Positions 1-9,149 of a stretch of DNA of 64,000 bases are shown here, piece by piece (the stretch's first letter is position 1; every line of letters starts with the position of its first letter). The stretch is from positions 3,028,703 through 3,092,702 of the forward strand of contig OX381705.1 in NCBI GenBank assembly GCA_947462335.1, written 5' to 3'. This stretch comes from Harmothoe impar. Its lineage: Eukaryota > Annelida > Polychaeta > Phyllodocida > Polynoidae. A model generated the notes under the pieces. The model worked only from the letters and a program-made list of their open reading frames with translations, was not told where the DNA came from and did not search any database. Made by a program: the position numbers and the translations under genes.

Positions 1-2623
1 ATCTTTCTGATGCCTATCTCAAGTGACTTGTACAGATTATCTCCACAACAACGTTTGAATTAGGGTTTTGATCAATTATTCCTGCCCTATGGCAACAACA
101 CAGGGATAAAAAACTAGAATGGATGACCTTGGTGATGTTGACCATGTCTTAGGTGCAATGCAGGTAAAATGGCTGTGTAAGCTGACATCCGGGTCTCTGC
201 ACACAGATCAATACAGGGGACTGACCTACCGCACTGGTACTTAGGCCAAACTGGTTCTCATTACCACATATGTATCTAAAATTGCCTTATGTTTTGTTTT
301 TTTTGTGATTTCCATGAAAACCATGGCTAAAAATCTGGGAATATTGGCATAGTTGGATCGAAATTAAAGCTTACAGTGGCATGAGTGTAATGAGCTAGAG
401 CAAACATACATGTTTGTAGGATCCAGCAATCCATACTTTCTTCATAACTAAAAGCTAAATTTAGGTCAATGAGAGTTTGCATTATCCTACCCTTTTGGCT
501 CCAAGTAAAGTTCTTTTTTTAAACGAAAAAGATAAAAGTGCCCTCGTCAAACTTAGCACTACACAGTGATGAGAAGGTGAGGTGGCCTAATGTGTAGTCT
601 TTGCATGGTATTATAACTGATGGTGACAATGTTGAATGCAGGTGCCATCAACTACTCTATAAAGATATGTGGATGTTTTTACTGATTTTTTGGAAAGGCT
701 GTTCATCTCACTTGAGTCTTAACACTCCTCTCACATGCTTCACCTGGTCTCCTTACTAATACACCAGTTGCCCGTACGCCAGTCTGCATATCACTCATGC
801 ATGCACGTCTCAATTTTGACCTCTTTTTTTTTATGGGTAAACTGCAGTTAACTCTGCAGGAAAGTCAAACACACATGACTGCCTTTTATCAAAGTTGTAT
901 GGAGACAAACTGTGTCCCTGATCCATAGTGACTCCCTAACTATGCTCAGTGTAGTAGTAGCTGGGTGAGTTATGGCACTAAGTGAATCAGCATGTAAGGA
1001 GGGCACTGTGGGTGTAAGTATGGCACTGTGGGACTCGTAAGGGGCAGGTTTATTGGCGTAGTGGGAACAGGGGCGTTAAGGCACCCTATCTCACCCAGGG
1101 TACAGTTCTTTCCACTGTGTAGGCTAACATCTACAAGCCCTCCTCTGGGAGCAATAAAGGGTTCTCATAAGCTACATGTTCCCCCAATGGACCCTTTTAA
1201 TGGTCATATCCAATATGGTGATGGACAGTATTGAGAGTGTATTTACACTAGACATACTTCCAAAGGCAACTACGCAATTTACTGACCATGCAGAGGTTGA
1301 GAATTTTCCTGACCATGAGTGTATGATACACGGACCTCTCAGCTACCATAGTGCATCCCCATGGACAGCATATAGCTGTAATATTCAGCTGTTTCAATTC
1401 TAAATAGCCATTAATTGAAGTTGCCAGGATGTGCAACCGTTGGTACATCCTGACCATAGCGGTCTAGACAGGTACTTTTTCAGGCATCAGCTGCGTCCGT
1501 AGTAGACATACATGTCAAGACTTGAGACTGGCACATAAATTAACTTGGACCTTACTTCAGCAACTGACTGCATTTCGTATTTCATTTCATCTGTGATAGT
1601 TCCAAAACACTCTGGTTGAACTCACTATACTAAAAGATAAAACACTGTCTAAGAAGTAGCCTTATCTCATAGTAAATGAAACACCATAGGTTGTGCTATG
1701 TACAGGTTGTCAGGTCTGTTGCCGTCAGATAAAGCATCCGCAGCAGTTATTTGTGCCAAGACAGGAACCTTGTAGAGTAAGGTGTGGTGGGGAGAAAGGT
1801 CAGGAGTAGATGTAGTATAATGTATCAATCATATAATAGTACATATCCATCCCTTCAGTTAGTTGATCATTTGCACCATCCTCTAGTGTTGTTTAATACC
1901 TTTGATTTAAGCACATTTAGAGCTCAAAACAAAATTAGTTTCACTCTTTCGTCCTGTCTCCTTTCTTATTAATAAACAATCAAAACTCCATATGAATAGT
2001 GTATATAGCTGTTAGCTCTAAGTTAGAGTTTTGCAACTTATTGGGTTCGGTATAATGACACTTCAACCATAGTCTCCTATGACACTATCATGGTCTGTAG
2101 CATGAGCTGTATGATAAGAGTCTCCTGAGGCTGAATCAGTAGTTGTAGTACCTCAGGTACCTCAGCATCCCATTAAGTAGTAACTGTACCCTCCATCCTT
2201 CCCCCTCACTTACCCCACACTTAACAAACACAAAGCCCATGTGAGGTGTGGGACTCTGTGTGCTCCCTCTGGGGTAAGAGTCTGTGCTATTTATCAAGTT
2301 AGCGGCCTGACACATCCCCACACCCTGCAGGGTAAGAGGAGCTACTAGTGTAACAAGACACCACCAGGGGTCCCCAGGGGTGTTACCTTAACACACAGTG
2401 TCTGTACAACTAGATGGGGGCTGACAGTGGTACCTGGGATGAAAGGAGCTGGTTAGGGTGTCTGGAAGTCACTTACACTTGGGAGAAGCAATAGGGAAGG
2501 AAGTTGTATTGACAGGAGCTAGTGTAGCCTGTTGATAGTATATATCATGGTGTGTAAAGTTATAAACTTCATAGTTCAATGTGGAAAAAAGGGTGGTCTG
2601 AAAGCGTAAATCAAGGCATGCTT
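1..2623. repeat. Tandem array unit 1 (~2.7-kb family)
   Basis: First visible unit of a degenerate tandem array. Four landmark blocks recur in the same order in later units: block A (1-220, around CTCCACAACAA.GTTTGAATT), block B (305-400, around CCATGGCTAAAAATCTGGGA), block C (about 985-1560, around AAGGGTTCTCATAAGCTACA) and block D (2146-2435, around CACCAGGGGTCCCCAGGGG). Block C holds a short plus-strand reading frame (1028-1234) that recurs in other units. The unit continues to the left of the window. No recognisable gene is present. The end at 2623 is where the sequence jumps straight into block B of the next unit, so unit 2 lacks block A, by deletion or unequal exchange. Confidence 0.7.
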
Positions 2624-3357
2624 ATGGGTATTTCTCTTTTTTTTTGTGATTTCCATGAAAACCATGGCTAAAAATCTGGGAATATGGGCATAGTTGGATT
2701 GAAATTAAAGCTTACAGTGGCATGAGTGTAATGAGCTAGAATAATCATACATATTCATAGCATTCGTCAATACATAATTTCTTAATTACTGAACACTGAA
2801 TTTAGTTCAATGAGAGTCTATATTACCCTACTCTTTTGGCTCCTGGTATAGTCTTCTTCTTTTTTTAAAGAAAAAGAGAAAAGTGCCCTCGTCATACTTT
2901 TCACTACACAGTTATGAGAAACAATTTTTTTTTTTAAGGTGGCCGCATGTGTAGTCTTTGCAGGGTGTTATAACTGATGGCGACAATGTTGAACGCAGGT
3001 GCCACCAACCACTCTATGAAGACATGTAGATGTTTTAATGATTTTTGCACAGTGTGTTCATCTCACTTCAGTATTAACATTCCTCTCACATGCCTCACCT
3101 GGTCTCCTTACTAATACACCAGTTGCCCCCACCTCAACCTGCACACTACTCTTGTATGCACATCTCAGATTTGACATTCTTTTTTGATGGGTCAACTGTA
3201 ATTGACTCTGCAGGACTCAAACATACATGACTGCCCTTTATCACAGTTGTATGGGAGACAAACTGTGAAACGTGGCCATGGTGACGCCCTTACTCTGCTC
3301 AGTGTAGTAGTAGCAGGGAGAGTTACGGCACTAAGTGAATCAGCATGTAAGGAGGGC
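2624..3357. repeat. Tandem array unit 2, left part (interrupted by the Polinton)
   Basis: Starts in block B (2645-2740), without the ~540 bp containing block A. It runs to the GAGGGC target site at 3352-3357, where the Polinton is inserted. The unit resumes at 13640. It matches unit 1 from about 300 to 1000 with scattered substitutions and small indels. No gene is seen. Confidence 0.7.
3352..3357. repeat. Polinton target-site duplication, left copy
   Basis: GAGGGC directly abuts the left terminal inverted repeat. The same six bases follow the right repeat at 13640-13645. Six bases is the known Polinton duplication length. The single-copy pre-insertion form (AAGGAGGGCACTGTGG) is seen at about 996 and 16376 in sister array units. 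Confidence 0.95.
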
Positions 3358-3795
3358 AGTAGTATAGTATGTATCGGAACGGGACTATAGTTAACTACTG
3401 TTTATTACTCAATCGACATGCAGCCAATCAGAGGCCGCCATTTGGTCACGTGACCCGTTGCCATGGTAACGTGACCTACTTAGGGCTCTCAGCCAATCAG
3501 AAGCCAGCATTCTGGGTGACCTACTGACCTACTTGGAAGCTCTCAGCCAATCAGAGGCCGGCATTCTGGTAACCATGGTAACGTGACCTACTTACGTCAC
3601 GTGACCTACTTAGGCTCAGCCAATCAGAAGCCGGCATTCTGGTAACTAGGGTAACCTGACCTACTTAGGGTTTGTTTGTAAACAACACCACGTGGCTCTC
3701 TTGTTTGTAAACAACACCACGTGACACGTGACTGTTTGTAAACAAACAAACAAAAAAGTTATGTAACTTATATATAGAAATAAAAACACAACAAG
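3358..3795 (+). repeat. Polinton left terminal inverted repeat
   Basis: Pairs with 13243-13639 in inverted orientation with few mismatches and some length differences (438 versus 397 bp). It is built from four imperfect tandem subunits of 54-73 bp, each starting with AGCCAATCAGA (CCAAT at 3424, 3493, 3547 and 3620) and containing GTGACCTACTTA. The inner third has CACGTG E-box cores and repeated TGTTTGTAAACAA blocks, then a TATATATA run near 3770. The left copy has an extra TTGTTTGTAAACAACACCACG block compared with the right. Probable roles, by analogy with Polintons and adenoviruses, are replication origin and integrase substrate. A promoter or enhancer role is my inference from the factor-site-like motifs. 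Confidence 0.9.
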
Positions 3796-3856
3796 ATAAT
3801 TTCTTTTTTTTTCATTCTATTCTTTATTTTCATTTCAATCAAAAAAACACACAAGT
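3796..3856. terminator. Polyadenylation signal for minus-strand Polinton transcripts
   Basis: TTTATT at 3823-3828 reads AATAAA on the minus strand. It lies about 30 bp downstream of the last minus-strand reading frame (stop at 3857) and just inside the left inverted repeat. It is well placed to end transcripts of the capsid and protease block. The stretch is otherwise T-rich spacer. Confidence 0.45.
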
Positions 3857-4156
3857 TTATGCTTTTTTAGCTCGCTTCTTCGATTTGCAACAACCCAACA
3901 GGCCGCAAAGTCTCACGCCGCCGTCACTCGCACCACCACACCCCGGACGACTTCTCTCCAATAGACATTGCACGACTTTGGATAAATCCAACACCATTTC
4001 GGCAAGGCAGAGAATGTTTGCCTCCATGAAACGGCCGCCATCGCAACAACCCGTCACAACAGCATCATCGATAGCTTCTGACTCACTGTCCGGTCGCTCA
4101 GCTTTGGGATTTTGCTCATGCGCATGACGCACTTCTTGGGGTTTCTTGTTCGACAT
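3857..4156 (-). CDS. Small Cys-containing, Lys-tailed ORF at the end of the Polinton
   Basis: A 99-codon frame with its own ATG, overlapping the 3' end of the protease gene by about 100 bp. The protein has an acidic, polar N-terminal third, a central hydrophobic stretch (about residues 44-66, leucine-rich), a Gly/Cys-rich segment (two CC pairs) and a basic end (KSKKRAKKA). I do not recognise a family. It could be a small accessory virion or DNA-binding protein, or a chance frame. The overlap with the protease and the lack of a promoter of its own lower confidence. Confidence 0.35.
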   Translation of the reverse strand: MSNKKPQEVRHAHEQNPKAERPDSESEAIDDAVVTGCCDGGRFMEANILCLAEMVLDLSKVVQCLLERSRPGCGGASDGGVRLCGLLGCCKSKKRAKKA

Positions 4157-4506
4157 GCTTCAATTAGGAAATGAACGCAATGAGGTCCACAGGTGTCAGC
4201 AGAAGTGTCTTGTAGTTGAACGCGGTTTCTTTGCCACTTGAACGGAGCAGAGCGTTCCACGAAAGACAAGAACTCCGCACTCAGCGGCGGTAAGCCGAAG
4301 GAATCAAAGTAGTACACTTCACCCGTGCTCGACACGTAAAACGCCACCCAATGCTGACCTGGTAAATGTTGCGGATCTGTGTTGCTCACGAAACAAGTGT
4401 CTTTGATAGGGTGCTTCGGAATAGTGTCACAAGAGAAAACACCCAGGAAACGATGTTTTGTGTGAACGTTTTCCTTCAACACTCTGCTTATTTCAAGCGT
4501 GTTCAT
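4054..4506 (-). CDS. PRO: Adenain-like cysteine protease (Polinton PRO)
   Basis: A 150-residue protein of the adenovirus maturation protease family (C5/Ulp1-like fold), expected to cleave capsid precursors during assembly. The catalytic set is visible: His52 in PGQHWVAFY, Asp68 in YYFDSFGLPP, Gln99 and Cys106 in the DTCGPHCVHFL block. The Gln sits exactly seven residues before the Cys, as in adenain. The frame is open upstream to 4695, but that part overlaps the capsid gene in another phase. The ATG at 4506 lies 29 bp after the capsid stop and gives a family-like N-terminus, so I chose it. It follows the major capsid gene on the same strand, a common Polinton arrangement. Confidence 0.88.
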   Translation of the reverse strand: MNTLEISRVLKENVHTKHRFLGVFSCDTIPKHPIKDTCFVSNTDPQHLPGQHWVAFYVSSTGEVYYFDSFGLPPLSAEFLSFVERSAPFKWQRNRVQLQDTSADTCGPHCVHFLIEACRTRNPKKCVMRMSKIPKLSDRTVSQKLSMMLL

Positions 4507-4535
4507 ACGATACGCTAAGTACCGCTGTCTTGTCT

Positions 4536-5843
4536 TCAGTTCATGTGGTAGTCGGTGATGGGGTGTCGATCTCGGGTCAGCTCGACGACGTTGTCGTACA
4601 CCAAGTAGAGTAGCACCGTTGTTGTCGCCTGTAGCGCCGAGCGGAAACTGACTTCCACCCTCAGCTGACCCGCTCTTATAAGGTTCACGCGACACCCGTC
4701 GTGCGATCTGTCTGGGGTTAAATCGAGGGGGAACACCGTGTAACCGTTCAGGAATTGATCGTATGAAATACCGCAGGAGCGCGCGCCCTCGTACATCCCC
4801 GTTTCCGTGTGTAGCGCCAAGTACTCTCTCACGGCCGCTTTGGTCTTAAAGTCGGGCACGTAGGCGTCGTTCGGCACTTTCTGATCGTTCACTATCACTT
4901 GAAGCGAGCTGATGTCGTAATGCTTCATCTCGAACGGGTTCTTGGTGTAGCTACCGTTGAAGGCGTCATGGTCTAGGAAGCAAATCATCATCGACTTGGG
5001 AAGCTGGCCTGTGTTGGAGTGCGTGTAGCTGTGATCTCTGTTATCTTGAGGGATGGCGTACGTCGTCACCTCCACTCTGTTCACCGGGTAGTCGAAGGGA
5101 CCGTGTTCTATCATCGCTCTCTCGTGCGTTTCCGCTACAGCGTCCGCCACCAACACGCGTCGCACGTAGAGCTTTGCTTTGTAGATCTTCAAGCTGTAGC
5201 CTCCGTCAGCGGCGCACATCAGATAGAAAGAGGGCGCTGCCTGTTTCAGAGTGAGATTGATTTCTGTCTCTCCAACGATGAGCTTCGGTTGATGAGCCAG
5301 GTCAAAGTGCAGTCGCGCCATCAGCGAAAAGCGCTTGTTGGAGATTAGCTTCCTGCGCGCTTTGTACCCCGCATTCGCGTCAGTCAACGCGTCAAACTGA
5401 CCGGGCGTATCTTCATGCCACCCCTGGGCGCTCATGACGCCGTCCTTCACGTCTTTGTTGTAGTTGAGTAACCCTTCCAAGTAAGCTCGGTAAGGGTAGG
5501 TCTCGGTGTTGCCAGACACTTTGAAACCGCCGATGGAGACTTGGACGTCTTTGAAGAGCGAGTGAGCCAAGTTGTTCACCGGAGCTACCGCGTCGGTGTC
5601 CTCGAGCGCCGCTCCGTTCGGTTTCAGCACTTGACATTCCAGATGAAGGTAATTCTCGTTCAGGTCTGTGTACTCTTGCGACTTGTTGATGGTGAAATTT
5701 ATGTTACCTCCATCCTCTAAAGAGTTTTTTGTTTCTATCCCCAGGAAAGACGACTTTAAGATAGTAGTCTGAGTCGGCGCTACGGTGTGCAGGTCGAGCT
5801 CAGAGAGCGCGCACTCGTTACTGCTCTCGTGTACGTAAGCCAT
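4536..5843 (-). CDS. MCP: Major capsid protein, double jelly-roll (Polinton MCP)
   Basis: A 435-residue protein that reads like the F54H12.2-type proteins annotated in many animal genomes, which were later recognised as Polinton hexon-like capsid proteins. Typical features are an N-terminal ELDLHTVAPTQTTI segment, a DGGNINFTI strand, NYLHLECQV, a VAPVNNLAHSLFKDVQVSIGG block and ETYPYRAYLEGLLNY. The length suits two jelly-roll domains. It should form the trimeric capsid shell. ATG at 5843, with a TATA box 55 bp upstream in the short gap before the pVI-like gene, so it probably has its own late promoter. The frame looks intact. Confidence 0.88.
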   Translation of the reverse strand: MAYVHESSNECALSELDLHTVAPTQTTILKSSFLGIETKNSLEDGGNINFTINKSQEYTDLNENYLHLECQVLKPNGAALEDTDAVAPVNNLAHSLFKDVQVSIGGFKVSGNTETYPYRAYLEGLLNYNKDVKDGVMSAQGWHEDTPGQFDALTDANAGYKARRKLISNKRFSLMARLHFDLAHQPKLIVGETEINLTLKQAAPSFYLMCAADGGYSLKIYKAKLYVRRVLVADAVAETHERAMIEHGPFDYPVNRVEVTTYAIPQDNRDHSYTHSNTGQLPKSMMICFLDHDAFNGSYTKNPFEMKHYDISSLQVIVNDQKVPNDAYVPDFKTKAAVREYLALHTETGMYEGARSCGISYDQFLNGYTVFPLDLTPDRSHDGCRVNLIRAGQLRVEVSFRSALQATTTVLLYLVYDNVVELTRDRHPITDYHMN

Positions 5844-5897
5844 TGTGTTCTCTCTTCACGCGGACGACAGACTGACGCCGGCCGCCTCCAGTCTTTT

Positions 5898-5905
5898 TAT
5901 TTATA
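5898..5905 (-). promoter_or_regulatory. TATA box of the major capsid gene
   Basis: On the minus strand TATAAATAAAAAGACTGG lies 55 bp upstream of the capsid ATG, inside the 79-bp gap between two genes. Two other minus-strand upstream regions have a related A-rich box followed by a similar G-rich pentamer (11879-11885: TATAAAAGACTGAG; 10780-10789: AATAAAAAGGTCGG), which suggests a shared promoter module. Confidence 0.55.
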
Positions 5906-5922
5906 CCTGAACGCCTAGGCGC

Positions 5923-6348
5923 TTACCGGTCGAATACATCCCCTCTACGTCTCTTGCAAGAGCCACCGCCCGTCTGAGGAGAATGCCGGCGACGTTTCGA
6001 CCCTTTCTTAGACGCGACAGTCGTCTTTCCTCCCGAGAACCCCGTACTCGCCAGTCTCTTCAGAGCGCCTGCGCCTCGCTCTTTCACGCTGCTCTTTAAA
6101 GTCCGACCCGCCAGCACATCTTTAGCTACGCCCACACCGGCGTGGAGCAGCGTTTTTCCCACCGACTTCAATAGCGGGGTAGCCGAGCGCATCAGACCTA
6201 ACAGAGCGCCGCCCAAACCGTGCCCGCTCTGGAAAGAGCGCCCGCTGTACACGTTGATGCCGTTGCCCAGCTGTGCGTTGTAGTAATCGCTGTACCCTCT
6301 GCCGACGGTGCGCCTGGGTGGAAAGTACGGAACGCGTTGACGCATCAT
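5923..6348 (-). CDS. pVI-like basic minor virion protein
   Basis: A 141-residue basic protein between the two capsid genes. The middle holds a Gly-rich amphipathic stretch (GHGLGGALLGLMRSATPLLK then VGKTLLHAGVGVAKDVLAG), followed by a Lys/Arg-rich tail with KKGSKRRR and CKRRRGDV. This layout, an amphipathic helix plus nuclear-localisation or DNA-binding basic clusters, resembles small virion proteins of adintoviruses and Polintons that have been compared with adenovirus pVI or pX. The role (membrane lysis or DNA condensation) is inferred from analogy, not from a catalytic motif. The start codon is a double ATG 11 bp after the minor capsid stop. Confidence 0.55.
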   Translation of the reverse strand: MMRQRVPYFPPRRTVGRGYSDYYNAQLGNGINVYSGRSFQSGHGLGGALLGLMRSATPLLKSVGKTLLHAGVGVAKDVLAGRTLKSSVKERGAGALKRLASTGFSGGKTTVASKKGSKRRRHSPQTGGGSCKRRRGDVFDR

Positions 6349-6359
6349 TTTTCTCTCTT

Positions 6360-7478
6360 TCAGCGCTCAATAGGTCTCAGATGAAGTGTCACGGTCACCT
6401 CGCCTCTACCGAATGGGATGGAATGACCGGATCGGTCTCTTAAATAGATGCCGACCTCGGTAAACCTCTTGGATTTCAAGGGGAAATAATCCAAATGGGG
6501 AAAACTGATAGCTTGCACGCCACCTCGACGCTTTCCGCCTCTGTCCACCGCGACGCAGCGTAACAGCGGCACTTGCATGTCGCCCACACGTCTCTCCTGG
6601 ATCATGTCGGTGTATATGTACACAGAGTGCACGTCCCCGAAAACATCCATCGAGTAGGCGCCGGTAGTCGGCGATGCAAAACACGTCTTCTCTCCTAAGC
6701 CTAGAATGCATGCGAGATGCTGAGTCAGCAGGACAGCACAGTGTCTCGGCGGTTTGATGGTGACGCGTTTCGTCTTGGAGTCGTACGATAAGATCCCCAT
6801 CGGTTTGAGCAAGAAGCTGGCGCCCTCTAGTCTGTCATCTCGCAACGTCTCACTCAAGCGCTCGACTAGGGTGTGGTTGCTTCCGCTGAAAATAGGAGGT
6901 ATCTCGAATATGTTTGGCATGAAACTGCGCACTCCCATGACTTTCTCCATCTTTTCGATCATCTGTCTTGCTTGATCGCTGATCGCCTTCTTCTTCACCG
7001 CCGGGGACAAGAACTGCTTGTATACGGCATTCGTCTGTCTCAAGTCGACCTCTCTCTTGAACCTTTTTGTTTCCGGTTTCAATCGCTGCTCTTCCGACGT
7101 GTCTGATATCTCTTCCACCGTTACATAGCTCGCTTCCTTCCAGCTCAGCGGGTATTTTGAGCTGAACGTTAGCTTGCTCAGACCGTTCGCGTTTTTCATT
7201 CCCCTCCAGTCTACCTGCGGTTTTCTTCTTTCGGCGAATTTAGTGTCTTTTAAAACCTTGATCGCCTCCTCTAGCGAACCCTTGGTGCGCAGAGGAACAA
7301 CGATGATCAAGTCGTCGTCGTGCACGTTAGTCCATTCTGTAGGGAGGATGATCTCAGTCAGAGCCGCTTCGTACGCTTCGGGCAGAAGGAGCGGCGAGTC
7401 GAAGTGAGTTTGGAAAGACGTCAAGCTGTTGTCAGGATAATACTCCATAGAGCTGTTGCTAGGTAGAGTGATGTTCAT
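6360..7478 (-). CDS. mCP: Minor capsid protein, penton-like single jelly-roll (Polinton mCP)
   Basis: A 372-residue protein starting MNITLPSNSSMEYYPDNSLT, then FQTHFDSPLLLPEAYEAALTEI. This N-terminal pattern (LPSNSSM, then a strand ending in 'weVAL.EI') is characteristic of the second conserved capsid protein of Polintons, thought to form the fivefold penton. The C-terminal part is beta-strand-like (VYIYTDMIQERRVGDMQVPL; EVGIYLRDRSGHSIPFGRG). It sits 7 bp after the integrase stop with no room for its own promoter there, so it is probably on a polycistronic transcript or uses sites inside the integrase gene. The frame is intact. Confidence 0.78.
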   Translation of the reverse strand: MNITLPSNSSMEYYPDNSLTSFQTHFDSPLLLPEAYEAALTEIILPTEWTNVHDDDLIIVVPLRTKGSLEEAIKVLKDTKFAERRKPQVDWRGMKNANGLSKLTFSSKYPLSWKEASYVTVEEISDTSEEQRLKPETKRFKREVDLRQTNAVYKQFLSPAVKKKAISDQARQMIEKMEKVMGVRSFMPNIFEIPPIFSGSNHTLVERLSETLRDDRLEGASFLLKPMGILSYDSKTKRVTIKPPRHCAVLLTQHLACILGLGEKTCFASPTTGAYSMDVFGDVHSVYIYTDMIQERRVGDMQVPLLRCVAVDRGGKRRGGVQAISFPHLDYFPLKSKRFTEVGIYLRDRSGHSIPFGRGEVTVTLHLRPIER

Positions 7479-7485
7479 TTTTTTT

Positions 7486-8523
7486 CTACGTTATTTTTTT
7501 GACGGGGATCCACTCGTTGAACTTGTTGTCGTAACCTAACCAACGTACGAAAGCTAACTCTTTACCGTCGACGGTCTTGCGGCGCAACACCTCGTCTATC
7601 AGGTAGTTGTTGTCGTAACGACTCTTGTACACCTTCTGAACCTCTTCCGGGTAGAAGACGCCTTTTATCTCCTCGCCCTTGTCGTCTTTCAGCTCGAACC
7701 CTCTGCTTCCCAACGTCTTAGCAACGTCGACCACTTCCTCGCGCCAGTTTCCCTCGTACCCTTTGTCGAAGGCGCCTTTAGTTCTCAACATCCTCACTCT
7801 GTCACCCGGAGCGATGACGTCGACGGCGGACGTCTTTGTTTTTTTCTTCTTTTTCCATATTTCGTCGATTTGTTTGTTAGTTGGGAGATCTTGTCGGTAG
7901 AAAACTGTTTCGCTGTTTTCCGAGCTGACTCGAGCCGGCGCCATTTTCAACGTCTTGTGGTGAGTGCGATTGTAAGAAGACACTACATGCTGCAGTACGT
8001 CTACGTAGCGATACGTGCGCTTGTGTGTGAAATAACGCCACAGCTTCTCCTTCAGACTGCGGTTCAAGCGCTCCACTAGACTAGCTTTGATGTCGTCATT
8101 CTCGCCAGTGAAAAACTCTATGCCCTCGCTCTTCAAGTGATCTTGAAAGATCTTGTTCAAAAACTCTTTCCCCTTGTCTGTCTGAACAGTGCGCGGTCGT
8201 CTCTCGCCAGTGTCTGTCATCTTTCGGAAGGCCTCGGTAACATCAGCGCCGCTCTTGGATTTAATGGGAACGGCCCACGCGTACCTAGAGAAAACGTCGA
8301 TCGCCGTCACCACGTACCGGAAGCGGTCGTTGTGAGACGCAAAAGCCTGCATGTCCATCAGATCTATCTGCCACTGCTGATCGATTGCGCCGGTTATAGT
8401 CTTGTTCCTTGCGAATTTTCTCCGAATGGGTTTATGTTTAGTGTAGGCGTCCAGCGACACTAAAGCATCTCGGATGACGGCCGGGTTTAGGTGGCGAAAA
8501 TGATGTTTCTGGAGTTTAGTCAC
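7486..8523 (-). CDS. INT: Retroviral-type integrase with C-terminal chromodomain (Polinton INT)
   Basis: A DDE integrase that would insert the element DNA and create 6-bp duplications. Catalytic residues are Asp54 (WQIDLMDMQ), Asp116 (VQTDKGKEF) and Glu151 (LVERLNRSLK), counted from 8523. The last ~40 residues form a chromodomain (VLRRKTVDGKELAFVRWLGY...NEWIPV), usual for Polinton integrases and likely to guide chromatin targeting. Oddity: the codon at 8523 is GTG. The frame is open back to a TGA at 8569-8571 with no ATG, and the first ATG inside it is at the first catalytic Asp. Translation must use a spliced upstream exon, a frameshift from the preceding ORF (which overlaps by 4 bp) or a non-AUG start, or the N-terminus is lost. 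Confidence 0.9.
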   Translation of the reverse strand: MTKLQKHHFRHLNPAVIRDALVSLDAYTKHKPIRRKFARNKTITGAIDQQWQIDLMDMQAFASHNDRFRYVVTAIDVFSRYAWAVPIKSKSGADVTEAFRKMTDTGERRPRTVQTDKGKEFLNKIFQDHLKSEGIEFFTGENDDIKASLVERLNRSLKEKLWRYFTHKRTYRYVDVLQHVVSSYNRTHHKTLKMAPARVSSENSETVFYRQDLPTNKQIDEIWKKKKKTKTSAVDVIAPGDRVRMLRTKGAFDKGYEGNWREEVVDVAKTLGSRGFELKDDKGEEIKGVFYPEEVQKVYKSRYDNNYLIDEVLRRKTVDGKELAFVRWLGYDNKFNEWIPVKKIT

Positions 8524-9140
8524 GCTAGTGAAACTGGAGGGCGCTTTGACGTCGGAGTTTGGAAAAGTTCACTGCCCTCCTCGTCGTCAGAGGATTGATC
8601 GTCCACCTGGAGAGAAGAGTCTGCTGCTGCTACTGCTGCTGCTGCTGCTTCTCCTTCTTCCGAGTCGAAGCTCGGTCGTTTCCGACCTCTGTCAGCAAGC
8701 CGTGTGTCCAAGCTTTGGCCAGGTCCGCTCGCTTTATACAGATGGTTTCCGATCAAGGAGTCTGTGGGAACTGCTTCGCGCAGCGCTTTTGTGAACGGAG
8801 AGTAGCCCGCCGGTCTGGGCGCTGTCTTCCTGAACCTGGCGGCGTCGTTCAGTAAGTCCACTATGTTGATGCGATGCTCAGGTGGTATTCTCCGACCCGA
8901 CATCTCGCGCACCGCACCGTCCTCGTTCCACTTGACCACACCGGATTTCTCCAATTGTTTGTACAGCGCCATGGTCCGGGTGCGATTCCTCTTGGGAACT
9001 TGGTTCACCAACCGCTCAAGTAGGGACGCGCTGGCTTCTTCAGCAGACTGACGGAGGTGAGCCGGGGGCGAAGAAGTGTAGGACGAAGAGATGTTGCTGT
9101 TGTTGGGATTCGCGAGAAAAAATTGCAATCTATTCAACAA
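8520..9140 (-). CDS. Conserved Polinton protein of unknown function, C-terminal half
   Basis: A frame of about 206 codons with no ATG at its beginning (the first codon used here is TTG). It is in the same phase as the upstream 154-codon frame and separated from it by a single TAA at 9150-9152. Conserved-looking features are LLERLVNQVPKRNRTRT, VKWNEDGAV, a RINIVDLLNDAARFRK block and PAGYSPFTKALREAVP. These match a pattern I associate with a recurrent uncharacterised Polinton protein of invertebrates that begins with the segment now found upstream of the stop. The tail is acidic with a poly-Ala run (coded by the GCN tract near 8620-8650). The function is unknown. Either readthrough or decay has split the gene. 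Confidence 0.6.
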   Translation of the reverse strand: MLNRLQFFLANPNNSNISSSYTSSPPAHLRQSAEEASASLLERLVNQVPKRNRTRTMALYKQLEKSGVVKWNEDGAVREMSGRRIPPEHRINIVDLLNDAARFRKTAPRPAGYSPFTKALREAVPTDSLIGNHLYKASGPGQSLDTRLADRGRKRPSFDSEEGEAAAAAVAAADSSLQVDDQSSDDEEGSELFQTPTSKRPPVSLA

Positions 9141-9149
9141 CCTTCGGTA

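Noticed and set aside
2136..2321. 61-codon minus-strand frame repeated at 14785-14970
   Set aside because: It recurs only because the DNA is a repeat. The third copy (near 21226) has an indel that breaks it, and no selection on protein is apparent.
3421..3780. CRISPR-like reading of the repeated CCAAT subunits
   Set aside because: Subunits are unequal in length and diverged, occur in both inverted ends and lie in a eukaryotic transposon. They are internal repeats of the termini.
4507..4695. N-terminal extension of the protease frame
   Set aside because: It overlaps the capsid coding sequence in another phase, has low-complexity basic composition, and the ATG at 4506 gives a family-like start.
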